A DNA stretch of 64,000 bases from an uncultured Nitrospiraceae bacterium. Lineage in GTDB: Bacteria; Nitrospirota; Thermodesulfovibrionia; Thermodesulfovibrionales; Dissulfurispiraceae. A program made the position numbers and the translations under genes. The stretch's first letter is position 1, and every line of letters begins with the position of its first letter. The stretch covers positions 37,159-101,158 of the forward strand of contig CAIJNL010000023.1 of NCBI GenBank assembly GCA_903822005.1. Direction: 5' to 3'. This document shows, in pieces, positions 46,709 through 54,609 of the stretch. The notes beneath the pieces were generated by a model that saw only the letters and a list, made by a program, of their open reading frames with translations, searched no databases and had not been told where the DNA came from.

Positions 46709-48226
46709 ATGAGCGAAAAGGATGAGTCAGGTATTTCAAGACGGCAATTGCTCGGCTCAACAGCGGCCATCGTGGCGGGCGCTGTCGTGGGGGCAGGCAT
46801 GTTTCCCAAAGAACTGCATGCCATAACAGCACCTAAAAAATGGGACAGGGAAGCCGACGTTATCATCGTGGGAACGGGCTACGCGGGCTTGTCTGCGGCA
46901 ATCGAGGCGTTCGACGCGGGCAGCAGTGTGATTTTGCTCGAAAAGAATCCTTTTGTCGGGGGTAATTCAATCACGGCGAGCGGCGGCTACAATGCAGTTG
47001 ATCCGGAGCGCCAGAAGAAGCAGGGCATTGAAGACAGCATCGACCTTCACTATAAGCATACCCTCGCAGGCGGTGACTTTCGGGCAGACCCGGAGAAGGT
47101 CCGGTTCCTGGCCGAAAACGCGCTTGACGGTATCAAGTGGCTCGAGAAGATGGGGGTGGCATTCGAACCAACGGTCTATACCATTGTCGGGTCGCTTTAT
47201 CCGAGAAGCCATGATCCCATAAACAATGGGCGGGGAGCGTCCATTGTCAAAGCGCTGAAGGACCAGGTCGACAAAAGAAAGATCCCCATACTATTAGGAT
47301 ATAAACTTAGCGGCCTTGTGAGAGAACAGGTCCTGGCTGGCATGGTGCTGGGCGTTCAGGCTGAAAACAAGGGTAAAAAGGTATATTTTAAGGCCAAGAA
47401 AGGGGTTGTGCTCGGCACAGGCGGCTTTGCCGCGGATGTGAAGATGCGGACCAAGTATGCTCCGCAGCTCGATGCTGAGGTGCCGACCACAAATGTGCCG
47501 ACCGCAACCGGCGAAGCGATCCTGAGGGCAGAGGACGAAGGAGCGGATGTCATTGGGATGGACTACATCCAGCTGCTGATCGCCTGCAACTACTACACCA
47601 AAAAATATGGCTCGCTTGCCAATCTCGGGATAGATTCAGCCATATTTGTAAATCTCAAGGGGGAGCGCTTTGTCGCAGAGGACCAGAGAAGAGATGTCAT
47701 GTCTGACGCGCTTATGCAGCAGCCCAAGAAGCTCCTGCTCTGGATTGCCGACGATCTTTGCAAGAAGCGGTATAATGCCGAAACTATCGAGAAGACTGTT
47801 AAAGAAGGACTTATTTTCAGGTCAGACACCCTTGAAGGGCTTGCCGCTATACTCAAAGAGAAATTGGATATACCGCAGGACAAATTCCTCGCGACCATAA
47901 AAAAGTACAATGAGTCGGTCAAAAACGGGGAAGACAAGGAATTCGGAAAGACAAAGACAAATCTCAAGGCAATCGCTACCGGTCCGTTTTATGCCAGCCC
48001 GACACAGGCGGGGACGCATCATACCATGGGCGGTCTGAGAACAAAGGGCACTACAGGACAGGTTATAGACCGGGATGGCAACATTATTCCCCGCTTGTAT
48101 GCTGCAGGTGAAGTTACCGGCGGCGTACATGGGACAAACAGGCTGGGCGGCAACGCGACAGCTGATTGCATTGTCAACGGCAAGGCCTGCGGCAAGATGG
48201 CTGCGGCTGAAAAACGTCTGTCCTGA
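46709..48226 (+). CDS. Tat-exported FAD-dependent reductase, fumarate-reductase (flavocytochrome c) family
   Basis: A 505-residue flavoprotein. Tat signal SRRQLLGSTAAI (10-21); FAD site ADVIIVGTGYAGLSAAIEA (about 50-68); C-terminal HHTMGGLRT and GTNRLGGNA (about 432-480). Against soluble fumarate reductases it keeps counterparts of the catalytic Arg (QRRD, about 330) and of the His and Arg in HHTMGG and TNRLGG. But the QxHP segment (His and Thr that bind a fumarate carboxylate) reads YIQLLIAC, so a different enoic acid is likely. It has no haem domain; the next gene supplies a c-type cytochrome. AAAAGGAGG precedes the ATG. Confidence 0.88.
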   Translation: MSEKDESGISRRQLLGSTAAIVAGAVVGAGMFPKELHAITAPKKWDREADVIIVGTGYAGLSAAIEAFDAGSSVILLEKNPFVGGNSITASGGYNAVDPERQKKQGIEDSIDLHYKHTLAGGDFRADPEKVRFLAENALDGIKWLEKMGVAFEPTVYTIVGSLYPRSHDPINNGRGASIVKALKDQVDKRKIPILLGYKLSGLVREQVLAGMVLGVQAENKGKKVYFKAKKGVVLGTGGFAADVKMRTKYAPQLDAEVPTTNVPTATGEAILRAEDEGADVIGMDYIQLLIACNYYTKKYGSLANLGIDSAIFVNLKGERFVAEDQRRDVMSDALMQQPKKLLLWIADDLCKKRYNAETIEKTVKEGLIFRSDTLEGLAAILKEKLDIPQDKFLATIKKYNESVKNGEDKEFGKTKTNLKAIATGPFYASPTQAGTHHTMGGLRTKGTTGQVIDRDGNIIPRLYAAGEVTGGVHGTNRLGGNATADCIVNGKACGKMAAAEKRLS

Positions 48227-48247
48227 TCAGCGCCGGAGGCAATACGC

Positions 48248-48799
48248 ATGACGATTTATTTTTCAAAGAAGATCTTAAATAAGGGATCGCGGGCATTCAG
48301 GGTTGTTATTATGCTTGCAATTGCAATTGCCGGGTATGCATTCTGTTCCGACATCGTGTCAGCGCAGCCCCAAAAGTCCGGAGATGCCAAGCCTGGCAAT
48401 TGCCTGTTCTGCCACAAGGAGCAGAAGGTCCTTCCGGACAATCACGTTAAGACCGAGGGGATGAAACTTTCTGCGTGCGTCGCTTGTCATGCAAAAGCTG
48501 ATGGCGGCAAAAAGCCCGGCAGCCTCAGGGGTGTCATAACGCTCAGTCATGCCCATCAGTTAAACGGCGTGGGCTGCAATGATTGTCATGGAGTGAAGAA
48601 ACCGGTAGAAAGCCCGGACAGTCAAAAATGTATTGAGTGCCATTCAGACTATAAAAAAAGTGCCAGGACAGACATGACCCTGGCAAACATGCATGACTCG
48701 CATATGGGAGATTTGGATTGTATGCTCTGTCATCATGTGCATAAGAAGTCCGAAAACTTCTGCAGCACGTGCCACTGGTGGAAATACAAAGTTCCATAA
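48248..48799 (+). CDS. Periplasmic multihaem cytochrome c (six CxxCH motifs)
   Basis: A 183-residue exported cytochrome. The signal peptide is at about 12-38 (RVVIMLAIAIAGYAFC). Six CxxCH haem sites are seen: CLFCH (about 51), CVACH (about 78), CNDCH (about 111), CIECH (about 129), CMLCH (about 158) and CSTCH (about 177). It starts 21 bases after the flavin reductase and is surely its electron donor or partner, a two-gene form of what is one polypeptide in Shewanella flavocytochrome c and separate in methacrylate reductase. Confidence 0.9.
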   Translation: MTIYFSKKILNKGSRAFRVVIMLAIAIAGYAFCSDIVSAQPQKSGDAKPGNCLFCHKEQKVLPDNHVKTEGMKLSACVACHAKADGGKKPGSLRGVITLSHAHQLNGVGCNDCHGVKKPVESPDSQKCIECHSDYKKSARTDMTLANMHDSHMGDLDCMLCHHVHKKSENFCSTCHWWKYKVP

Positions 48800-48831
48800 A
48801 TCACTAATAGCGCAGAAGACTATGAACAGAT

Positions 48832-48861
48832 ACGGGCGATGACCTTGCGGCCATCGCCCGT
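48832..48861. terminator. Hairpin after the cytochrome c gene
   Basis: A perfect 10-bp stem (ACGGGCGATG, 48832-48841, with CATCGCCCGT, 48852-48861) and 10-base loop is followed by T-rich TCCCTTTCCTT. It lies between the cytochrome gene and the convergent lipocalin-like gene and could serve both. Confidence 0.65.
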
Positions 48862-48891
48862 TCCCTTTCCTTAAGCCTGATCTGCCAGTTT

Positions 48892-49380
48892 TTATTTATC
48901 CCTTTGAAAGACAATAGTCCTGCGCGTCATTCCCCTCTCGGGCCAGTTAGGATGAACGTTCCACGGCGTCATGACAATAAGGCGATCGCCTTCCATTTTG
49001 AAAGTGCGCACCTGTTCAGTGCCGATCCACTCCGGGTTCCACGCAACATCGACCTTTGTAATCCATTTGTCACCTTCCACCCTGTGCTTGCCGGTGTAAG
49101 CAACCAGGCTGTCCAGGAGTGCGGCTTTTTCTTTTTCGGTCTTGGCAGGCTTCCGGCCTTCGCCCGTGAGTATGAAAAAAGCCCGCCCTTCCGCAGTGAA
49201 AAGAAGAAATCCAGAGATATTTTTCCCCATGGCAGGTTGTGTCTTTCCGGTGGACTGGAATTCGACATCAAAAGAAACAAGTTTCCATAGCCCGACAAGT
49301 TTAGAATCGTCATCAGCAAAACATAAGCCCATCGCAACAAAAAACACGATCAGAACAACAAACAATTTCAGCTTGTTCAT
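48892..49380 (-). CDS. Exported lipocalin-like domain protein
   Basis: A 162-residue protein: signal peptide (1-24, ending CFAD) followed by LVGLWKLVSFDVEF (about 28-41), the first strands of a lipocalin-like barrel (PF13924), and RRTIVFQRD at the end. The start at 49380 has AGGGGGAT well spaced; an upstream ATG adds 12 residues with no site. These small barrels bind lipids or other hydrophobic ligands in the periplasm; ligand unknown. Confidence 0.8.
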   Translation of the reverse strand: MNKLKLFVVLIVFFVAMGLCFADDDSKLVGLWKLVSFDVEFQSTGKTQPAMGKNISGFLLFTAEGRAFFILTGEGRKPAKTEKEKAALLDSLVAYTGKHRVEGDKWITKVDVAWNPEWIGTEQVRTFKMEGDRLIVMTPWNVHPNWPERGMTRRTIVFQRDK

Positions 49381-49503
49381 GATATCCCCCTGTTTTAAAT
49401 TTCCCGGAATAGGCATTCCGGATCAGATGTTTATAAAAGCCGCTTTGTGAACTGCCAAATCATTGTACCACAGCTAGAGCAGGGCTGAGTGCAGGGTCTT
49501 GTG

Positions 49504-50616
49504 CTACCTGAATTCCCTTATAATGGAGCGAATTGCAGACTCCTGCGATTCAATGCTCCCGGCAAGCCTGAACTGGCATAGGGCCCTCAGCAGGTTGTGC
49601 CCTTCATACCTCGCCTTGAAATAGACGTTGCCTTCCAGATGATCGGTAAAGAAGCGCAGGCCCAGCTCAAACGCAATCAGGCGGGCCGCGTCAAACAGAT
49701 ATTCATAGTCGGCTGCGGAGAGAAAGCCCCGTGCCTGGCTGAGATATCCGGCCATAATGGCCCTGCATAGGTCGGGCTCAAAGCTGACTGTTTTCCACTG
49801 TTCGACTTCCTCGCCCAGGGGATTGCATGCTGAGCGGAGACAGTCGCCGATGTCGTAATGTACGAGTCCGGGCTTGACGGTATCGAGATCGATCATGCCG
49901 ACTGCCTGTCGCGTTGCAGTGTCGATCAAAATATTGTTGATCTTCGGATCACCATGCATCACCCGCATATGAATCTTCCCCTGCGCCTTTGCTTGTTCGA
50001 GCACATGCGCCAATGCCCGCCGCTTCTCAATAAATCGAATGCAATAATCTGTTTCAGGAGATCTTACAGACCGAATCCTGCTTATAACATCGTCATAATG
50101 CGAAAGATAGCGGGGCGTAATATGGAAACCTTCCAGGGTATCAGACAGCATTGCCGAGGGCAGGTCGCTTACGAGGTTATGGAACATGCCGAGGCCGAAC
50201 CCGACCTCTTCCGCATGCGCGGTGCTCTGGATGGTATCAAAGGTCTCTGCGGACTCAATAAACGTGATTGCACGCCAGAAAGAGCTGTTCGAATCGATGA
50301 ACCAGTCCTGTCCATCCCGGGCCCTTAGTACACGCGGGGTCTCCCATCGCCTGCCGTTTTCAAGCGAAACATTCTTCAGCCGCGCTTCGATATGTTCCGT
50401 AACTGTGCGCATGTTTTGCATGACAAGCTCAGGACTTTTGAAGACATGGGTATTGAGACGCTGAAGGACGAACTTCCGTTCATTCCCTGAATCGAGCGTC
50501 ACGAGAAAAGTGTCATTAATATTGCCGCTCCCAAAAGGTTGAACGGCCGTGGCTGTGCCGGTTGTAGTAAACCGACCGGCAATGGCAATAAGATCGTCAG
50601 GGGCTTTGTTATTCAT
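49504..50616 (-). CDS. Aminoglycoside-phosphotransferase-fold kinase (NahK-like)
   Basis: A 370-residue sugar-kinase-like protein. QRLNTHVFKSPELVMQNM (about 49-66) is typical of the group that contains N-acetylhexosamine 1-kinase. Catalytic RVMHGDPKINNILID (about 217-231) and GMIDLDTVKPGLVHYDIGDC (about 239-258) hold the kinase Asp residues. It probably phosphorylates an amino sugar or sugar alcohol. It is a single gene, 29 bases downstream of the exported protein gene. Confidence 0.85.
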   Translation of the reverse strand: MNNKAPDDLIAIAGRFTTTGTATAVQPFGSGNINDTFLVTLDSGNERKFVLQRLNTHVFKSPELVMQNMRTVTEHIEARLKNVSLENGRRWETPRVLRARDGQDWFIDSNSSFWRAITFIESAETFDTIQSTAHAEEVGFGLGMFHNLVSDLPSAMLSDTLEGFHITPRYLSHYDDVISRIRSVRSPETDYCIRFIEKRRALAHVLEQAKAQGKIHMRVMHGDPKINNILIDTATRQAVGMIDLDTVKPGLVHYDIGDCLRSACNPLGEEVEQWKTVSFEPDLCRAIMAGYLSQARGFLSAADYEYLFDAARLIAFELGLRFFTDHLEGNVYFKARYEGHNLLRALCQFRLAGSIESQESAIRSIIREFR

Positions 50617-50645
50617 ATCTTCAAGCCTGACCCCAATTCTTCCCC

Positions 50646-51119
50646 TTATTTCACTATCTCCAGCTTCTTGTGCTTTTCGGCTAAATTGAGCCTGAACCTG
50701 TCGAGTTGATACCCGGTAACTTTTATCTTCATGCCCTCTTTCAGGTAATCGTTCTTTGCCGAGGTTATCTTTACAATGATATAAGGCGGCATTCCCTGGA
50801 GAGGTTCCTTGCCATATTCACCGCTGCGGATGAAATTTGTCATTGCCACCGCGTCTTCAGCAGATACACCCTTGAACTTCACAAGCTTGACAATAAAATG
50901 GGCCGGTCTTATCGACCCGCCCTTGTGAAGTATTACCCTCTGCATTGAATGCCACTTAAGTTCTTCTATGGTACCAGAGAAATTATAGGGGCCGATCGAC
51001 GCTATTGGTTTTGAATCGTCCTGCGGGTTGCTTGCTGACAATACCGGGGCGGTTAAAAAGAGAATAGTCAGAAGAATTATTGAGCAAACCGCAATGGAAA
51101 GGCTGAGACCTTTTTTCAT
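50646..51119 (-). CDS. Exported protein of unknown function, 157 residues
   Basis: A 157-residue protein with signal peptide (1-30, ending VLSA). The mature part has a conserved-looking block YNFSGTIEELKWHSMQRVILHKG and an OB-like end (MKIKVTGYQLDRFRLNLAEKHK). AAGGAGG precedes the ATG. No family recognised. Confidence 0.7.
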   Translation of the reverse strand: MKKGLSLSIAVCSIILLTILFLTAPVLSASNPQDDSKPIASIGPYNFSGTIEELKWHSMQRVILHKGGSIRPAHFIVKLVKFKGVSAEDAVAMTNFIRSGEYGKEPLQGMPPYIIVKITSAKNDYLKEGMKIKVTGYQLDRFRLNLAEKHKKLEIVK

Positions 51120-51209
51120 GACAATGCCTCCTTAAGGCGTCTGATGCCTCATGCACTATTATTATAGAGTAGTGATGGTTATTTGTGGGCGGGGATTGAG
51201 CGGGTAAAC

Positions 51210-51470
51210 TTAGACTCTTAAATCAATTGACTTCTGCAGCATATCCACAACCGACTGCTGGCTTTTCATCTCGGCCTTGAGAACTTCCATGCTGATATCC
51301 AGCCCGGTCATGCTCTGCTTCATGCCGACGGCATCGGCCGGATTCATGTTAAGCGTGACCTTGTAGGCTTCCTGCTCTATGGCATCCGCCATCTGGGAGA
51401 CCTGATTTATTACAGAAGAGCTGTAACCCGTTGATACGGGAACTAAATCTGTCACTCCGCCGATGGTCAT
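51210..51470 (-). CDS. YjfB-like putative motility protein
   Basis: An 86-residue helical protein with Met- and Gln-rich C-terminus (LKAEMKSQQSVVDMLQKSID). Length and layout fit the small YjfB family (PF14070), often labelled putative motility protein, but similarity is limited, so the call is tentative. A GGGGAGG site precedes the ATG. No flagellar genes are nearby. Confidence 0.5.
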   Translation of the reverse strand: MTIGGVTDLVPVSTGYSSSVINQVSQMADAIEQEAYKVTLNMNPADAVGMKQSMTGLDISMEVLKAEMKSQQSVVDMLQKSIDLRV

Positions 51471-51595
51471 AATTATGCCTCCCCTGTCATCACTGCATTA
51501 TATATATCGGCCGAGACGCGGAAAACTTGACCAGCCAATCACAAATAATTGCCGCAATCTTGTAGTCAATTATGGGTGACCCTGACGCCATGCAG

Positions 51596-51856
51596 TCAAA
51601 GTTTCAGACTAACGCAAGTGGGGGATTCAGCCCAATTTGTGTCATCGTATGCATCAAGCATGGTGTCATTTGCAAGATTCTTTATATCAGTTGTCAGCAT
51701 ATAGCTCAAATAGCCCTGCGTCTTGAAAAGGTCTGCCTCATATTTAGTTTTAAATGAATATTGAATCAATCCGTCATCGACTAAAAACCATTTAAATGCA
51801 GATAGCCAAACACCTTCATCAATAGCCCATGTGCCCGCTTGTTTCTCCTCGCTCAT
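51596..51856 (-). CDS. Small protein coupled to the HNH nuclease
   Basis: An 86-residue acidic protein with many aromatic residues (WAIDEGVWLSAFKWFLVDDG). It starts inside the stop of the HNH gene (four-base overlap), so it is translated with it. No family recognised. Coupling to a nuclease gene suggests an immunity, accessory or partner function; this is inference. Confidence 0.6.
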   Translation of the reverse strand: MSEEKQAGTWAIDEGVWLSAFKWFLVDDGLIQYSFKTKYEADLFKTQGYLSYMLTTDIKNLANDTMLDAYDDTNWAESPTCVSLKL

Positions 51857-52605
51857 TTTTTAAATACCTCCTGATTGTGATAAAGGAGGAATTCTTTAAG
51901 CGGCAAAAACTTTTCGGGCAATTTTATCTTTTTTCCCTCTAATGAGACTATGGCCATCTTGCAAAATTCATTCTTAGTTTCATTTAAATGCCTTGAAACA
52001 CCGATCCGCAAATCAGGCAGAACAGTTATAATTCCTTGATCGAACGCTCTGTCATGCAAAGCTGACAAGCACAGACCGTTACTGGGATTTAGTCTATTCG
52101 TCTTGTCTTTGCTCCAAGGCACAATGTGGCTTGCTATAAGTAATCTATGGTCACCTAACCCTGTCATGCAACACCGGTTTTGATAACTGCTCAGAACTGC
52201 CTGCCGGAAGAAAGACTGTTTCAACCTAACCTCGACAGTAGATTTCTTTGTTTCACCTGAAAAATCTTTGAGCTCAATGTTTTCCAATTTTTTAGACGAA
52301 ATTACATTTGCGGTTTTTAGTAACAGCTGACCTTCCAATGCTAATCTTTCCCAGTCCTGATGAAATTCTTGCCAAATTGCTCTATCAGAACTAGAAGCGT
52401 TTCCCAAGCCATGTCGGCCACTATCAATTATCATAGGGTCAAGACTGGCGAAGTTCAGCATTTTCATTGCTAACGAGGAGGGTGTACGATTCAATTTCTT
52501 TGAAACCCGTATAATTAAAGGATTACGACTGTGAATTTTTCCAAAAGGCAATTGACAATACACGTTAAAAGCTATAATTAATTCGTCTCGTTCCCATTTT
52601 TTCAT
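51853..52605 (-). CDS. HNH endonuclease
   Basis: A 250-residue protein with a C-terminal HNH domain: CCMTGLGDHRLLIASHIVPW (about 147-166), then NPSNGLCLSALHDRAFDQGI (about 175-194), the beta-beta-alpha metal site with His and Asn. The N-terminal half (about 1-110) is a separate domain with no motif I recognise, perhaps for DNA recognition. Such proteins are found in restriction-like and defence loci. Low-GC, AT-rich codon use differs from the core genome. Confidence 0.85.
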   Translation of the reverse strand: MKKWERDELIIAFNVYCQLPFGKIHSRNPLIIRVSKKLNRTPSSLAMKMLNFASLDPMIIDSGRHGLGNASSSDRAIWQEFHQDWERLALEGQLLLKTANVISSKKLENIELKDFSGETKKSTVEVRLKQSFFRQAVLSSYQNRCCMTGLGDHRLLIASHIVPWSKDKTNRLNPSNGLCLSALHDRAFDQGIITVLPDLRIGVSRHLNETKNEFCKMAIVSLEGKKIKLPEKFLPLKEFLLYHNQEVFKK

Positions 52606-52774
52606 ATAATCACCTATTGAAAGATGTTGGTCATCGAATCTTGTATCAAGCCCTGAGTTTTGTAATTAGCCGACTGGTCGCACTGCCACTCGTCTCTCAT
52701 GCGACTCCCCAAGGCACCGTCGTTACTATACTAAATGCAACAAGGTAATGCAGAAAAAAAAGTTATTTCTCCTC
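52606..52774. other. Gap with a repeated upstream sequence
   Basis: No gene is seen. At 52722-52750 lies a sequence (TTACTATACTAAATGCAACA...) that resembles 57407-57435, the region just upstream of the exported protein gene at 56730-57332. It directly precedes the gene relic at 52775. Confidence 0.5.
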
Positions 52775-52852
52775 TTTCCTTTTTGTAAAACTCACTATAT
52801 AATTCAGCATCTCCCTATGCAGTTTGCCGGGTTCATCTGTCATAAGGCTAAA
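52775..52852 (-). pseudogene. Relic of the 3' end of a paralogue of the exported protein at 56730
   Basis: About 78 bases are roughly 85-90 percent identical by eye to 56736-56810, the last 25 or so codons of the exported protein gene (LMTNDRGKLHREMLNYIVSFTKG). The rest of the gene is gone. It is read on the minus strand beside the antitoxin-like gene. Confidence 0.65.
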
Positions 52853-52887
52853 GCCGAAGGCGACAGGGGCAATTCATCAGCAATAAT

Positions 52888-53310
52888 TTACGACATTCTT
52901 TTTTTTGGAGCTTTTTTGCCGGCGCAGCATGCCACATATACCGCTTTGGCTTCAGACACATGCATCTTACTTCCCCTGACAGCAGGTTCAAATACCACCC
53001 TTATATTTGCGCTCAAGGCAGCCGCGACCCGGCGAAGGGTGCTGAGTGTATGCCCCTCGTAACCAGGTGACTCAAGCCTGCTGATCTGCTGCTGGGAGGT
53101 TTTCAGTATCTTTGCGAGTTCTTTTTGCGAAAGGCCGGCCTTTTCACGCAGCTGAGCTATTTGAAGCGCAACATCCCAGGCCTCACCCGCCTGTTTAAAG
53201 CGCGAAGCAAACAATGGGTCCTGCATTTGTTCTTCAAGGTACAGGTCAAAATTGGTTTTTTTCATTGTTTTTCCGGCTGCACTCTCATAATATTCTACTC
53301 TAAATTCCAT
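52888..53310 (-). CDS. HigA-like XRE antitoxin, fused to the remnant of a HigB-type toxin
   Basis: A 140-residue frame. From Met16 (base 53265) it is a HigA-type antitoxin, KKTNFDLYLEEQMQDPLFASRF, with an XRE helix-turn-helix (about 60-115; GLSQKELAKILKTSQQQISRLE). Residues 1-15, MEFRVEYYESAAGKT, match the first residues of Gp49/HigB toxins, which normally run about 110 residues in a separate upstream gene. The toxin body is absent, so the operon has lost it by an in-frame deletion. Either start could be used; 53265 would give a normal antitoxin. The C-terminal 30 residues are basic and Cys-containing. Confidence 0.8.
   Translation of the reverse strand: MEFRVEYYESAAGKTMKKTNFDLYLEEQMQDPLFASRFKQAGEAWDVALQIAQLREKAGLSQKELAKILKTSQQQISRLESPGYEGHTLSTLRRVAAALSANIRVVFEPAVRGSKMHVSEAKAVYVACCAGKKAPKKRMS
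53266..53310 (-). pseudogene. Remnant of a HigB-type toxin gene
   Basis: Fifteen codons (VEYYESAAGK) match the toxin start; the codons that would carry the catalytic RNase fold are missing and the next codon is the antitoxin ATG. Confidence 0.6.
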
Positions 53311-53319
53311 AATTTGGCA

Positions 53320-53335
53320 ACATCAATTTTGATGT
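53320..53335. promoter_or_regulatory. Palindromic operator of the antitoxin operon
   Basis: ACATCAATTTTGATGT is a perfect palindrome with 7-base arms and two central T, 10-25 bases upstream of the toxin-remnant ATG. XRE antitoxins usually autorepress through such sites. Confidence 0.6.
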
Positions 53336-53417
53336 AAATAATTAAGCAGTAGGCAATAAGCTGCAAAAGGCAAAAACAACAGATTATCCGCAGATTATAA
53401 AAGCAAATCACTGCCAC

Positions 53418-54416
53418 TTACCCATTACTCTGGTTAATAAGGTTTACAACAACCTTCACAATCGTCTCTTTCTCATCAGGTTTGCTCTCTGCTATCAGCA
53501 ATGTCAACGCCACCAAGGCATTGTCAGCCAGGCGTTTAGAGCCATCGGCCCTGTATAGTGTTGCATTTGCAGCCAGAAAATAGATAAAGACCGCCGCGGC
53601 AATACGTTTGTTGCCATCGATAAAGGCATGGTTTTTAATGGTGAAGTACAGCAGATGGGCCGCTTTTTCCTCGATGCTGGGATAAAGCTCTTTGCCATCA
53701 AATGTCTGATAAATTGTAGCAAGCGCGCTCTTGAAGCCTTCGTCCTTTTCAACGCCAAAAAGCCCTCCGAATTCGGCTTTAATCGAGTCGACAATGGTTA
53801 CGGCAACTTCGTGTGCAAGGATATAATCAGCAGGACGCGTTGTTTCTTCAATAGATAGGGTTCCGTGATCGTACCGATCGAGTGTTGTCAGGGCATAAGC
53901 ATAATCGGTAATGACTTTTAGCAGGCCCTTTGCTTCGTCAAAGCCGATTGGTTGATTGGCAATGGTCTTCTCTAAGAGCGTGACGGTCCGGCGCAGGTCA
54001 GAAAGCTTTTCTTCCTGCTCACGCAGCCGTTTTTCATGGATCGTGTAGCCCCGAACGAGATGATCTCGAAGGACTCGCGTGGCCCATTGGCGAAACTGAG
54101 TGCCCCGTCGGGACTTTACCCGATAACCAACGGAGATAACTACATCGAGATTGTAGAAACGTACTTTTCGATTGACCGGCCGGCCGCCTTCGTTTTGAAC
54201 TACCGAGGATTCCTCGGTAGTTGGCTCGGAATCCAATTCGTCTTCCTTATATAAATTCCTAATGTGCAAACCGATTGTATCCGTGTCTTTGTCAAAAAGC
54301 TCAGCCATCTGTTTCTGGTTGAGCCAGACTGTTTCACGATCAAGGCGGACATCCAGGGATGCTTTACCATCAGTTGTCTGATAAATAAGGACTTCGCCTG
54401 AATCTGTTGTCATCAT
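53418..54416 (-). CDS. RhuM-domain protein with C-terminal Fic/Doc domain
   Basis: A 332-residue protein. The N-terminal RhuM-type domain includes ETVWLNQKQMAELFDKDTDT (about 28-47) and VRFYNLDVVISVGYRVKSRRG (about 84-104), a DNA-binding-like segment found in phage and virulence-related proteins. The C-terminal domain (about 200-330) has the Fic/Doc motif HAFIDGNKRIAAAVF (about 264-278), with Lys where Fic enzymes have Gly, like Doc kinases. Such proteins probably modify a target with a phosphate or nucleotide. GAGGATGA precedes the ATG. Start-upstream sequence repeats one near 57.4 kb. Confidence 0.87.
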   Translation of the reverse strand: MMTTDSGEVLIYQTTDGKASLDVRLDRETVWLNQKQMAELFDKDTDTIGLHIRNLYKEDELDSEPTTEESSVVQNEGGRPVNRKVRFYNLDVVISVGYRVKSRRGTQFRQWATRVLRDHLVRGYTIHEKRLREQEEKLSDLRRTVTLLEKTIANQPIGFDEAKGLLKVITDYAYALTTLDRYDHGTLSIEETTRPADYILAHEVAVTIVDSIKAEFGGLFGVEKDEGFKSALATIYQTFDGKELYPSIEEKAAHLLYFTIKNHAFIDGNKRIAAAVFIYFLAANATLYRADGSKRLADNALVALTLLIAESKPDEKETIVKVVVNLINQSNG

Positions 54417-54488
54417 TCATCCTCGGCAAAAGAGATTTCTGTAACGTCTCTCCGCAACTGCTGACGTTATTGACATTTTACAACTCTC

Positions 54489-54570
54489 ACAGATCAAAGA
54501 AACACTGAAACCTATGAAGATATTATACAACAAGAAGCAGCAATTAGCGGTCATTGGTCATAAGGTTAAA
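54489..54570. repeat. Repeated upstream module plus gene-end relic
   Basis: 54489-54529 differs at about 3 of 41 bases from 57378-57418, the sequence upstream of the exported protein gene. It is followed by a fragment (54547-54570) matching that gene's ...NLMTNDR... codons. The 193-base gap between the RhuM and Fic genes otherwise holds nothing. Confidence 0.6.
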
Positions 54571-54609
54571 GCTGTTTCAGTAATTGGGTAATTGGGGACA
54601 GCGCCCTAT

